NCBI RefSeq assembly: GCF_000331575.1 | Contig: NZ_ANOK01000004.1 | Span: forward strand, 186,001-250,000 | Length of the DNA: 64,000 nucleotides | From: Calidifontibacillus oryziterrae | GTDB taxonomy: Bacteria > Bacillota > Bacilli > Bacillales > Bacillaceae_J | Direction of reading: 5' to 3' | Part shown: positions 8,379-16,854 of the stretch, piece after piece | How the letters are laid out: each line of letters begins with the position of its first letter | How positions within the stretch are numbered: position 1 is the stretch's first letter | The notes under the pieces: model-generated | Database searches by the model: none | The model's input: the letters and a program-made list of their open reading frames with translations, nothing else | Told to the model about the DNA's origin: nothing | Position numbers and translations under genes: made by a program

Positions 8379-8632
8379 CCAATGTAAGATTGATTATATA
8401 ATTTATTTTGCTTTTAGGTTACTGTTTTTTGTTAGTATCCCACTAAAAATGTTGGAAGTTCAAAGCTCACAAGATAATATGATTTAGTCAGTAATTCATT
8501 TTCATACGGACAGATTTTATGGCAATATACTATTTTTTTTTTATTGTAATATGTAAATTTTCATTTAATTTAGAATTTCGATGGATATATGTTGGAAATT
8601 CCTGAATACTTAGGGTTTAAGGAGAGATGATT

Positions 8633-9463
8633 ATGAAGGTTATTAGTCTAATAAATATGAAAGGTGGAGTTGCCAAGACTACCTTAGCTATTAATATTGC
8701 TGATTGTTTATATAAAAGACACGGTAAAAGTGTTTTAGTAATAGATGTTGATCCTCAATTTAACGCTACTCAGTGTTTGATGAGCGGTAAGGAATATGTT
8801 AAGTATTTAAAAGACGGAAATGATACAGTGGTTAATGTGTTTGATAGGAGTTTTCGCCCAACAGTAGGTATAGTTGAAGGGCAAAAGGTTAACAAACCCA
8901 AAAGTTTGGGTGATATTAAAACCTATAAAACATTAAGAGGGTTTGAATTGCTGCCAGGTGCATTAGATTTATATAAGTTGGAAATGGCTCCTGGTCAAGG
9001 AAGAGAGTATCGTATAAAAAATTATTTAAGGGAGAAAAATTATGACTATGTGATTATCGATACTCCGCCAACTCCATCTGTTTGGATGACAAGTGCACTA
9101 CTTGCATCAGATTTTTATTTAATACCAGTTAAACCAGATCCTATCAGTCTAACAGGAATAGATTTATTACATGGAATAATATCAGAAAAAACAGAGAACT
9201 TCGGGCTAACTATTAAATGTTGTGGTTTGGTGTTTACTATAGCGGAAGCACATACAAAAATTTTTAAAAATGCGAAAAATAGTATTACAAATAGTAAGAG
9301 ATGGAAAGGAAAGCTCTACAAAAACCACCTCTTGAAACGGGTTGAAGTTGCACGTACCCAATTAAAACAGGAATTTATTTTAGATATAGGGGATTCAGAA
9401 TTAAAAAGAAGTTTAACAAGTATAGTGCAAGAACTTATTGAAAGGACTGATGATAATGAATAA
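8633..9463 (+). CDS. ParA/MinD-family ATPase without ParB
   Basis: A 276-residue P-loop ATPase of the ParA/Soj type. The deviant Walker A motif MKGGVAKTT is at residues 9-17, Walker A' is VLVIDVDPQ and Walker B is YVIIDTPPT, in the order and spacing of ParA. No ParB-like gene or obvious parS array follows; two unrecognised genes do. I choose ATG 8633 because AAGGAG lies 8 bases upstream, whereas ATG 8627 abuts it. The next gene overlaps its end by 8 bases. It may position or switch the two downstream proteins, or maintain an extrachromosomal form of the element. Specific role unknown. Confidence 0.85.
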   Translation: MKVISLINMKGGVAKTTLAINIADCLYKRHGKSVLVIDVDPQFNATQCLMSGKEYVKYLKDGNDTVVNVFDRSFRPTVGIVEGQKVNKPKSLGDIKTYKTLRGFELLPGALDLYKLEMAPGQGREYRIKNYLREKNYDYVIIDTPPTPSVWMTSALLASDFYLIPVKPDPISLTGIDLLHGIISEKTENFGLTIKCCGLVFTIAEAHTKIFKNAKNSITNSKRWKGKLYKNHLLKRVEVARTQLKQEFILDIGDSELKRSLTSIVQELIERTDDNE

Positions 9464-9950
9464 AAAACAGGAGGGTGAAATAAATAAAGCGATTAACTTT
9501 TTGGAAGAATTTATTTGGTTATTTGAATCAAAAAGGAACTTTAAATTTAATGAAGTTCCCAACATCTTAAGAGAATTACTAGATGATCCAGTTAACATTG
9601 GCCCTGTTGAAAAGAAATATGTATCCCCTAATCCTAATATTCATTTTCTAATAGGAGTTTTACCAAGATTATTTAAAGATAGAAGTTTATTTCCTTTAAA
9701 TTCTAGTATTATACAATTTGCAAATGAGGTATTGGATATTGATGTATCCTCTAATGCCAAACGTTCTAGAATTGAATTAATTGGACATATAGTATGTGAA
9801 ACTGACAATTTAAGTGATTCAAAATTAGAAAAACTAGTTCGAGCGTTAACCCAATTAACTGGTGATGAAGAAAAGCTCACGAAGGTGAAAGAAGCACAAA
9901 TAAATAATAATTTTTCATGGAACGAAACAATTCAAAAGTTGACGGAGTAG
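9456..9950 (+). CDS. Hypothetical protein, second gene of ParA operon
   Basis: A 164-residue soluble, probably mainly helical protein with no motif I recognise. It is polar and has no membrane segment. AAAGGA lies 9 bases before ATG 9456, inside the end of the ParA gene; an in-frame ATG at 9450 is too close to that site. The 8-base overlap with parA and the 3-base gap to the next gene show the three are one transcription unit with coupled translation. It could be the ParA partner protein in place of ParB, but that is an inference from position. Confidence 0.7.
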   Translation: MNKKQEGEINKAINFLEEFIWLFESKRNFKFNEVPNILRELLDDPVNIGPVEKKYVSPNPNIHFLIGVLPRLFKDRSLFPLNSSIIQFANEVLDIDVSSNAKRSRIELIGHIVCETDNLSDSKLEKLVRALTQLTGDEEKLTKVKEAQINNNFSWNETIQKLTE

Positions 9951-9953
9951 AAC

Positions 9954-10664
9954 ATGAGTAGAGAAATATCCCAAGACTGCAAACAACTCATTGATTTTTT
10001 TCAAAATTATAATTTTGGTGCGTATCTTTCTAATCACATATTTAAAGAACGATTAACTTCTATGCATAAAAAAGTGTTTGGATTTTTAACTTTTATTGCA
10101 GAAGTTGAGTTTCAAAATTCTCAAGAGAAATTTATAGATCTAAAATCATTAGATTATTTAAAGGAAAGTGGTTCAGACTTAATACAATCTCTTTTTTGTT
10201 GGGTAAACGGCACTTATAAGCCAGCTGAAATGTTACTAAGAAGTTCTATTGAAACATATATCAAGGCTATATTGGGTAATACAGATGACGAAGTGTTTAA
10301 AGAAAAAAGCATGTATAAATTATTTGATTTGGCAAAAGATCATCCTTTCTTTAAAGGTAATACTAGAAAAGAGGAGTATTTTTCTATAATACACAGTAAT
10401 TATAAGATGCTTTGCATGACAACTCATACTGCAACTATTGATAATTTAATTTCAGTAGACACACTTAAGTTGCTTCCAAGGTTTAATCCAAAAACATCGG
10501 AGCAGTTTTCTCAACTATATTTATCAACCGTTAATATGTTTCTTGGAGTAGTATTAATTAATTTCCATGCTAGCATATATAATATGCATCCTATAAATAG
10601 AACCAACTTTTTTGATACAATCCCTCTTGCAATAAAAAAGCAAAATCATGAGGAAATAGATTAA
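9954..10664 (+). CDS. Hypothetical protein, third gene of ParA operon, possible HEPN-like fold
   Basis: A 236-residue helical protein. The segment around residues 85-110 (KPAEMLLRSSIETYIKAIL) resembles the helix pattern of DUF5677/HEPN-type proteins, in which an alanine, an arginine and a glutamate are spaced along one helix. The canonical HEPN RNase motif, an arginine followed by four residues and a histidine, is not seen, so ribonuclease activity is not supported. GACGGAG lies upstream of ATG 9954. This last gene of the operon ends 31 bases before the spoVR fragment, so it is the outermost cargo at the right end of the element. Confidence 0.7.
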   Translation: MSREISQDCKQLIDFFQNYNFGAYLSNHIFKERLTSMHKKVFGFLTFIAEVEFQNSQEKFIDLKSLDYLKESGSDLIQSLFCWVNGTYKPAEMLLRSSIETYIKAILGNTDDEVFKEKSMYKLFDLAKDHPFFKGNTRKEEYFSIIHSNYKMLCMTTHTATIDNLISVDTLKLLPRFNPKTSEQFSQLYLSTVNMFLGVVLINFHASIYNMHPINRTNFFDTIPLAIKKQNHEEID

Positions 10665-10704
10665 TTAACCATTTTTTAAAAAATAAGCACCTTAGCAGAA
10701 CGAA
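10665..10704. other. spoVR: Right junction of the integrated element with spoVR
   Basis: Element DNA ends here and spoVR coding sequence begins. Reading in the spoVR frame, TAG occupies 10693-10695, CAG 10696-10698, and AAC GAA GGC TGG then continues as SpoVR. The crossover core for a serine recombinase should lie within or next to 10696-10710. The matching left junction is not in this window, so the exact core and duplicated bases cannot be read. Confidence 0.7.
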
Positions 10705-11334
10705 GGCTGGGCTTCGTACTGGCATGCTCGCATCATTCGAGAAATGGAGTTAACTTCAGATGAAGCGATTGAATTTGCAAAGTTGAATGCTGGTGTAGTT
10801 CAACCCTCACGTACTTCAATAAATCCATATTATTTAGGTTTGAAAATATTTGAAGATATCGAGGATCGCTATAATAATCCTACAGAAGAAATGGAGAAAC
10901 AAGGTGTAAAGCCTGGTTCAGGAAGGGAAAAAATCTTTGAGGTTCGCGAAGTTGAGTCTGATATTTCGTTTATACGAAACTATTTGACGAAGGATTTAGT
11001 ATTACGTGAGGATATGTATTTGTTTCAAAAGCAAGGAAAAGATTATAAAATCATCGATAAAGAGTGGAAGAATATTCGTGACCAGCTTGTTAACATGCGG
11101 GTAAACGGGGGCTTTCCTTATATTACAGTTAATGACGGTGACTTCTTGAAGAATGGGGAGCTATATTTAAAGCATTGGTATGAAGGAATCGAGCTTGACA
11201 TTAAATATTTAGAGAAAGTGTTACCATATATTCATCAGCTATGGGGTCGATCTGTGCATATGGAAACTGTTGTTGAAAACAAAAATGTTCTATTTACGTA
11301 TGATGGGAAAAACATGCATCGCAAATATTTATAG
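10696..11334 (+). pseudogene. spoVR: spoVR 3' part (C-terminal 211 residues), separated from its 5' part
   Basis: The frame begins with [15 protein letters not shown] and runs to the natural SpoVR C-terminus ([10 protein letters not shown]), followed by the gene's own terminator. SpoVR, needed for normal spore cortex formation, is about 468 residues in B. subtilis, so roughly the first 255 residues are missing. An internal ATG at 10744 would give 196 residues but has no ribosome binding site. Sequence conservation is high and there is no frameshift or stop inside the fragment, which argues against long decay. Either excision of the upstream element restores the gene or it is newly broken. Confidence 0.88.
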
Positions 11335-11345
11335 GAATAGGGGAT

Positions 11346-11376
11346 GGAGCTGCCGAGAATCGGTAGCTCCTTTTTG
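11346..11376 (+). terminator. Terminator after spoVR
   Basis: Arms ggagctgccga (11346-11356) and tcggtagctcc (11360-11370) pair along 11 bp with one G-T, around a 3-base loop, followed by five T. Confidence 0.9.
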
Positions 11377-11452
11377 GTAAAACTTACAATAAACTGCACT
11401 ACACTATACATAATGGTCTACTGTATTTCCATTTATTTCACTAACAACAAAT

Positions 11453-13741
11453 TTATTTTTCAACAGACTTTGTATTTGTGCTGTAATCATGTGTTTCATC
11501 TGTTAATGACCAACCGGTTTTGAGTCCGAGAATGAACCATCCTAAAGCCAATACGCCAATTGCAAAAATCGTATCACCAACGACACGCATCCAATGCCAG
11601 AATTGGACAATATCTTTCTGTAAAAATTCAGCAGATCTCGCATACCACATGCCATGTTCGAAGCTTGCCCAAGTTTGTAATAATCCTACTGGCAGTAAGC
11701 TTAATAATGCCATTAACGCCAGTCCGATATTGATGGCCCAAAAGGCAAAGCTGAGCACTTTCGTCTTCCATACGCGTTGTCCGGTAAGTCCTTTTAAACA
11801 GAACAGCATAAGTCCGAAGCCCAGCATCCCATATACACCGAACAGGGCAGTGTGGCCATGAAGTGGTGTCGTATTTAAGCCTTGCATGTAATAAAGTGCA
11901 ATTGGTGGATTGATGAAAAAGCCAAATAAACCAGCTCCGACTAAATTCCAAAATGCAACTGCAACGAAGCAGTAGATTGGCCATTTATATGCTACAACCC
12001 ATGGTTTTGTCCGACTTAATGTTAAGTTCTCATATGCCTCAAAACCGATTAGTACTAGCGGTACAACCTCTAATGCACTAAATACTGCTCCGTAAGCAAT
12101 GAGGCCTAACGGGGCACCATTAAAATATAAATGATGAAATGTTCCAATAATCCCGCCAAATAAGAAAATGGTTGTTGAAAAAAGGACGGATGCAGTCGCG
12201 GTTGATGTTCGTAACAACCCCATTCGTGTAAATAAAAACGCCATTACAACTGTTGCAAATACTTCGAAAAATCCTTCTACCCACAAATGAACAATCCACC
12301 AGCGCCAATATTCTGCCATTGCTAAATGTGTTTGCTGTCCCCATAATAATCCTGGGATATAGAACAATGGAATTGCTGATGCGGCCAAGAGAAACATTGC
12401 TAATAGGTGTCGATCTTCCTTTGATTTTTTAAATGCTGGAAGCAATGCTCGTCCCATTAAAAATAACCATAGAAAAAGTCCGACAGTTAAAAAGATTTGC
12501 CAAAATCGCCCTAAGTCGACATATTCATAGCCTTGATGTCCAAACCAGAAGTTTGTTGTATTATCGAATTTTTGAGCTACGCCCATCCATTGCCCGGCCA
12601 TTGAACCGACTACGATGATAAGCAAGCATATAAATAAGAAATTGACTAATGCGCGCTGCCCCTTTGGCTCATATCCTGAAACAGCAGGTGCCATAAATAA
12701 ACCAGTAGCTAGCCATGCTGTTGCTATCCATAAAATCCCTAATTGCGTATGCCATGTTCGAGCAACAGAATAAGGTAGCCATTCTTGAATTGGAATTCCA
12801 TAAAAACCAGCTCCTTCAACTGCATAGTGGGCTGCTATAGCTCCAAGGCCAACTTGAACAACGACAAGTGCGGTAACAACCCAAAAGTATTTTAATGTTG
12901 CTTTCATGGAAGGTGTCGCTGATAAACCTAAAAGTGGATCTTTCTCCGGATATACTTCTGGGAGTGAGCTTTCCTTATGACGCTGCACCGCGAAGTACCA
13001 AGCAAGCGCACCAATTCCTGCGAGAAGCATTACAAAACTAACAACAGACCATATAATAAGTTCACCTGTTGGACGATTGCCGACTAGCTCTTCACTAGGC
13101 CAGTTATATGTATAAGAGACATCCTCACCTGGCCTATTCGTAACTGTTGCCCACGTACTCCAGAAGAAAAAAGTATTCAAGTCGTCCATACGATCTTCGT
13201 CTTTAATCGTATTAATCGGGATAGCGTAATGGTCTCTTAAATCGGAGATTTCAGGATCATCCATAAAAAGTCTTGCATAATAATTGCTTAAATAATCATA
13301 TGCATCAGCGCGGTCATAAGATATGACTAATTCCTTCGTTTTTTCATTATACGTATTTGTGCGCATTTCTTCTTGTAGTCGCGCCCTAAGAGATGCTTGT
13401 TGTTCGTTATTAAGTGCCTCGTAATCATTGCCGAATTCAACCTCAGCCCATCTATTTAAAAGTAGCAGTGATTCACGATGGAGCCAGTCCGCATTCCAAT
13501 CAGGTGCAACATATGCACCGTGTCCCCAAATACTTCCAAGCTCTTGCCCGCCTATAGATTGCCAAACGTTTTGCCCATCTCTAATATCTTGTCCAGTGAA
13601 CAACAGTGTGCCGTCTTCTGTAACAACTCGATCGGGAATGGGTGGCATAACTTGATAAATTCGTCCTCCATAATACCCTAAAATAGCAAAGGAAATAATA
13701 ATAACAAGGCTTAAAGAAATCCATAATTTTTTGTAACTCAT
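11453..13741 (-). CDS. norB: Quinol-dependent nitric oxide reductase (qNOR)
   Basis: A 762-residue membrane enzyme that reduces two NO to N2O with electrons from the quinol pool. The long N-terminal extension with RDGQNVWQSIGGQELGSIWG and a periplasm-facing domain before the second helix is diagnostic of single-subunit qNOR. Heme-copper motifs are visible: WHTQLGILWIATAWLATGLF, QQTHLAMAEYWRWWIVHLWV and GTFHHLYFNG supply heme and FeB histidines, and a glutamate-bearing VEGFFEVFA lies between. The start is ATG 13741, with AAGGAGG 6 bases upstream; an upstream ATG adding 17 residues lacks a site. It stands alone, so NO detoxification is as likely as full denitrification. Divergent from csp. Confidence 0.95.
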   Translation of the reverse strand: MSYKKLWISLSLVIIISFAILGYYGGRIYQVMPPIPDRVVTEDGTLLFTGQDIRDGQNVWQSIGGQELGSIWGHGAYVAPDWNADWLHRESLLLLNRWAEVEFGNDYEALNNEQQASLRARLQEEMRTNTYNEKTKELVISYDRADAYDYLSNYYARLFMDDPEISDLRDHYAIPINTIKDEDRMDDLNTFFFWSTWATVTNRPGEDVSYTYNWPSEELVGNRPTGELIIWSVVSFVMLLAGIGALAWYFAVQRHKESSLPEVYPEKDPLLGLSATPSMKATLKYFWVVTALVVVQVGLGAIAAHYAVEGAGFYGIPIQEWLPYSVARTWHTQLGILWIATAWLATGLFMAPAVSGYEPKGQRALVNFLFICLLIIVVGSMAGQWMGVAQKFDNTTNFWFGHQGYEYVDLGRFWQIFLTVGLFLWLFLMGRALLPAFKKSKEDRHLLAMFLLAASAIPLFYIPGLLWGQQTHLAMAEYWRWWIVHLWVEGFFEVFATVVMAFLFTRMGLLRTSTATASVLFSTTIFLFGGIIGTFHHLYFNGAPLGLIAYGAVFSALEVVPLVLIGFEAYENLTLSRTKPWVVAYKWPIYCFVAVAFWNLVGAGLFGFFINPPIALYYMQGLNTTPLHGHTALFGVYGMLGFGLMLFCLKGLTGQRVWKTKVLSFAFWAINIGLALMALLSLLPVGLLQTWASFEHGMWYARSAEFLQKDIVQFWHWMRVVGDTIFAIGVLALGWFILGLKTGWSLTDETHDYSTNTKSVEK

Positions 13742-13956
13742 TTCAATCCTCCTTTTAAGGTTAAGTTTTCCTTTTTTGAGATTTATATGCATGAATTACT
13801 AACAATAAATAATGCAGTCGCTGTAAGAGTTTTTAACAAAATAACTTTTAGAAAATAATGTTTAGTAAATTTTGTTTTAAATAAATTTTTATGGACATAC
13901 TAAAAAGGCAAGTGAAAATTGCAATTCTTTTACAATAGCTAGGAGGCAACAAAAAA

Positions 13957-14157
13957 ATGGAACGTGGTAAAGTAAAATGGTTTAATAGTGAAAAGGGCTT
14001 TGGATTTATTGAGAGGGAAGATGGTGAAGATGTCTTTGTTCATTTCTCAGCTATTCAAGGCGAAGGCTTTAAAACATTAGATGAGGGCCAGGAGGTTACT
14101 TTTGAAATTGAAAATGGCCAACGAGGACCTCAAGCGACAAACGTCCAAAAAGTATAA
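13957..14157 (+). CDS. cspB: CspA-family cold-shock protein
   Basis: A 66-residue single-stranded nucleic acid binding protein of full family length. RNP1 (KGFGFI) and RNP2 (DVFVHFS) motifs are both present, as is the VKWFN start. It acts as an RNA chaperone in the cytoplasm. TAGGAGG lies 9 bases before ATG 13957. The gene symbol is approximate because bacilli carry several paralogues. It ends in its own terminator. Confidence 0.93.
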   Translation: MERGKVKWFNSEKGFGFIEREDGEDVFVHFSAIQGEGFKTLDEGQEVTFEIENGQRGPQATNVQKV

Positions 14158-14166
14158 TGTTTAGAT

Positions 14167-14204
14167 AAAGAGGTGTCCAATGAAAAGCGGACACCTCTTT
14201 TTTA
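14167..14204 (+). terminator. Terminator after csp
   Basis: Perfect 12-bp stem aaagaggtgtcc (14167-14178) with ggacacctcttt (14189-14200), followed by T residues. Confidence 0.93.
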
Positions 14205-14387
14205 AAAGATAAGAAAGTATATAATTTTGCGCTTCGGAATCCAGCTCCAGCGCCCAGCGACTAGTAAACTTCGCTCATCTCTTTTGCGATAGGTCAACAT
14301 CGACTCTTCCTTCGACGTGTTTTGTTTATCTCAGTCGATGCGCTCTTAGTTTATACGTCGCTAATCAGGGCGCTTGCGCTTTTTTTA
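14205..14387 (+). repeat. Structured intergenic repeat, copy 1
   Basis: First of four copies of a repeat that begins near ccagctccagcgccc and ends in gggcgcttgcgc plus T. The ends pair (gcgccc with gggcgc), agcgac..taaac pairs with gtttata.gtcgct, and an inner hairpin forms from catcgac and gtcga-type words. All copies lie between genes and on the same strand. This one fills the gap between csp and the radical SAM gene. Confidence 0.85.
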
Positions 14388-14410
14388 ATGGAAGAATAAA
14401 AAGCAATATA

Positions 14411-14452
14411 ATACCCCTTTAGCGAGCCGCATTCGATTCGCAAAAGGGGTAT
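14411..14452 (-). terminator. Terminator after the radical SAM gene
   Basis: Arms ataccccttt (14411-14420) and aaaggggtat (14443-14452) form a 10-bp stem with an inner GC-rich extension in the 22-base loop. It serves the minus-strand gene ending at 14458. Confidence 0.75.
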
Positions 14453-14457
14453 TTCTA

Positions 14458-15615
14458 TTATTTAGTATGTTCCTTTTTTCTTAATGCTTGTGGTATATAA
14501 ACACAGAATGGTTCACTCTCAAGATAATCGCCAGTTATCGCGTATGTTCGGGATCTTGAACCACCGCAAACGTAACGAAATTCACAAATACCGCATTTCC
14601 CTTTGTAAATGTCCGGATTACGCAACTCCTTTAATACAGGGGATTCACGATAGATTTCAGCAAGCGGTTGTTCGCGGACATTGCCGACTTTTATAGGTAA
14701 CAAGCCACTTGGAAGAACGTCACCAGTATGAGAAACAAAAATAAAACCATTTCCATCATTAACACCCTTAGGAGCGCGCTTTATACCGTCAATCAAAGAA
14801 GCACTGTCGGTTGTAATTGAATCTTCATACTTGATATCACCTTTATCAACAAGGTGATCTCTCATTTTTTCTTGAATAACAACCCGACGGTAATGTTGTG
14901 CAGCTGTTGTTTTAATGTCATATGGGGCTGTTTTACTAAGGTCATACAACCATCTAAATACCTTTTCATGTTCAGCAGGTGTTAGGCAATCTTTTATTTG
15001 GCCGCGCCCTGTCGGTACTAAAAGGAAAATATACCACATTACTGCCTTTAAATCTTTAATTAATTCCGCCATTTGTTCTAAATGATCGTAGTTATAGCGA
15101 GAGATAACTGTATTAATTTGCAAAGGCATATTTAGTTCATTTAAATATTTTATCTTTTCTAATGTAAGATCGAATGAACCTGGTGTACCTCTGAAAAGAT
15201 CATGTATTTCGGGCGTTGGCCCATCTAGACTAAAACCCCAACGAGATAAACCAACTTCTTTCGCCTGCTTCATCTTTTCTTTTGTTACATTATCAGTTGC
15301 GCTCGGCACCATTGAAACGCGCATACCCTTCTTGATTGCATAATCTGCAAGTTCAATTAAATCCTTTCTCATCATACAATCTCCGCCGGTAAATACTAGC
15401 ATTGGATTGTTCATTTCATAGATTTGGTCAATTAGCTGTATTCCTTCTTCATGGGTTAGCTCATTTGGATCTGGTGTTGTTTGTGCATCAGCTCGACAAT
15501 GAACGCATTTTAATTGGCAGGCTCTTGTAACCTCCCAAATTACAATAAAAGGATTTTCGTTATAATCAATTGAAATATGCTGTGGATGACCGTGAGGATG
15601 ACCTTTACTTTCCAA
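14458..15615 (-). CDS. Radical SAM/SPASM protein (TIGR04053-like)
   Basis: A 385-residue radical SAM enzyme. The [4Fe-4S] cluster motif CQLKCVHC is at residues 33-40 and the SAM-binding glycine segment FTGGD follows. The C-terminal SPASM-type domain has CGICEFRYVCGG and a final cysteine in SEPFC for extra clusters. The family is related to the heme-modifying enzymes NirJ and AhbD, and I associate this version with the TIGR04053 group, whose substrate I do not know. The N-terminus is histidine-rich (HPHGHPQH), possibly metal binding. The start is TTG 15615, with AGGTG 8 bases upstream. Its nearest neighbours are csp and qNOR, so a link to NO or heme is possible but unproven. Confidence 0.82.
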   Translation of the reverse strand: MESKGHPHGHPQHISIDYNENPFIVIWEVTRACQLKCVHCRADAQTTPDPNELTHEEGIQLIDQIYEMNNPMLVFTGGDCMMRKDLIELADYAIKKGMRVSMVPSATDNVTKEKMKQAKEVGLSRWGFSLDGPTPEIHDLFRGTPGSFDLTLEKIKYLNELNMPLQINTVISRYNYDHLEQMAELIKDLKAVMWYIFLLVPTGRGQIKDCLTPAEHEKVFRWLYDLSKTAPYDIKTTAAQHYRRVVIQEKMRDHLVDKGDIKYEDSITTDSASLIDGIKRAPKGVNDGNGFIFVSHTGDVLPSGLLPIKVGNVREQPLAEIYRESPVLKELRNPDIYKGKCGICEFRYVCGGSRSRTYAITGDYLESEPFCVYIPQALRKKEHTK

Positions 15616-15833
15616 TATTTATCACCTAACCTTTTTTATAGTTACTTCAAAAACTAGTGTCATATAACAAGTATAGAATTTTTAACAACACTATGAATCG
15701 ATTGATTGTTACAATAAATTTACAAAAATTATAGATGCTTCGTTTAAAGGGCAGTTAAAGGGCAGTTTTTATTTTACTTCTACGAACTTAAAGTGTATAA
15801 TAAAGCATAAAGACTGTTAGAGGGGGGATCATC

Positions 15834-16643
15834 TTGACAACTGATGTTAGTACTATTGATCAATTTGAAGAATGGTTATTAAAGCAAGATAAGTCACCGA
15901 ATACAGTAAAAACTTATATTAGTGTTATTCAGAAATTTCGTTTATGGTTGGAAGAAAGAGGTCAAAGTCTTGAACAACTGAATAAGTCTATTGTCCAAGA
16001 CTATATGAATGAACTAGAAATGGAAGGAAAAAGTGCTGCAACGATTGATAAAATTTTTGCAACAATCCGGGTTTATACGCAGTTTATAAATAGATCAGAA
16101 ATTACTGAAAATATTCATCGAAAAGAAAAGGAAAAAAATATATATCAAACTGTACCTGAATTTTTAAATAAAAGTGAAAGAGCGACTCTTTTACAAGAGG
16201 TTGAAAAAGATAAAGATGTTCGCAATATAGCGATTGTATATATGTTACTGTATACTGGAATTCGCTTGTCCGAGCTTTGTAATTTAGACCGTAGTCATGT
16301 TGAAATAGCAGGCGATAAAGGGAATGTAAATATTGTGATACTAAATGGGAGTGCAAAGAGAACGGTTCCAATACCCGAAGATGCTCTTAAGCCTATTAAG
16401 AACTATATTGATTCTCTAAGTGAAGACTACCAAGGTCCATTGTTTATTTCAAAGCAAAATAAAAGATTAACGACACGCTCGATCCAGTACATGCTTGAAA
16501 AGTACAATATAAATCCTCACAAATTACGACATACTTTTTGCCACGATCTCATTGAAAAGGGTGTCGATATTGCCACCGTTGCGCAACTAGCTGGACATAA
16601 TGATATTAATATAACAAAAAGGTACAAAATCAAAGGTGCATAA
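15834..16643 (+). CDS. Tyrosine recombinase/integrase (XerC/D-like)
   Basis: A 269-residue tyrosine recombinase. The N-terminal SAM-like DNA-binding domain (about 8-90) precedes the catalytic domain. Catalytic residues are visible: Arg in TGIRLSEL, HKLRH, His in LAGHNDI and the nucleophile Tyr in KRYKIKG near the C-terminus. It starts at TTG 15834 behind AGAGGGGGGATC. It is slightly shorter than XerC/XerD (about 300 residues) and has no integron or phage genes beside it. It may be an orphan chromosomal recombinase of a kind common in bacilli. Confidence 0.88.
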   Translation: MTTDVSTIDQFEEWLLKQDKSPNTVKTYISVIQKFRLWLEERGQSLEQLNKSIVQDYMNELEMEGKSAATIDKIFATIRVYTQFINRSEITENIHRKEKEKNIYQTVPEFLNKSERATLLQEVEKDKDVRNIAIVYMLLYTGIRLSELCNLDRSHVEIAGDKGNVNIVILNGSAKRTVPIPEDALKPIKNYIDSLSEDYQGPLFISKQNKRLTTRSIQYMLEKYNINPHKLRHTFCHDLIEKGVDIATVAQLAGHNDINITKRYKIKGA

Positions 16644-16699
16644 TATATTTTATAACGAAACACACGGGCGCTTTGTCTTGGATTAGTCTTTTTTATAAA

Positions 16700-16738
16700 A
16701 ACAGCTCTATTTCATAATTAATTTAGAGCTGTTTTTTG
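16700..16738 (+). terminator. Terminator after the tyrosine recombinase
   Basis: Stem aacagctcta (16700-16709) with tagagctgtt (16724-16733), followed by a T run. Confidence 0.85.
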
Positions 16739-16854
16739 TTGTTCATAATTTATAAATTGAAGAAATCTTATAGAAGTTTTACAATATTAGCAATAAGTCA
16801 TTAATTTTCTAAAATACTAATTTAGGTTACCGAATTAGGAAAGAAGATGATCGT

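Noticed and set aside
10744..11334. A complete 196-residue gene starting at ATG 10744
   Set aside because: SpoVR homology continues 16 codons upstream to 10696 and no ribosome binding site precedes this ATG, so it is a gene fragment.
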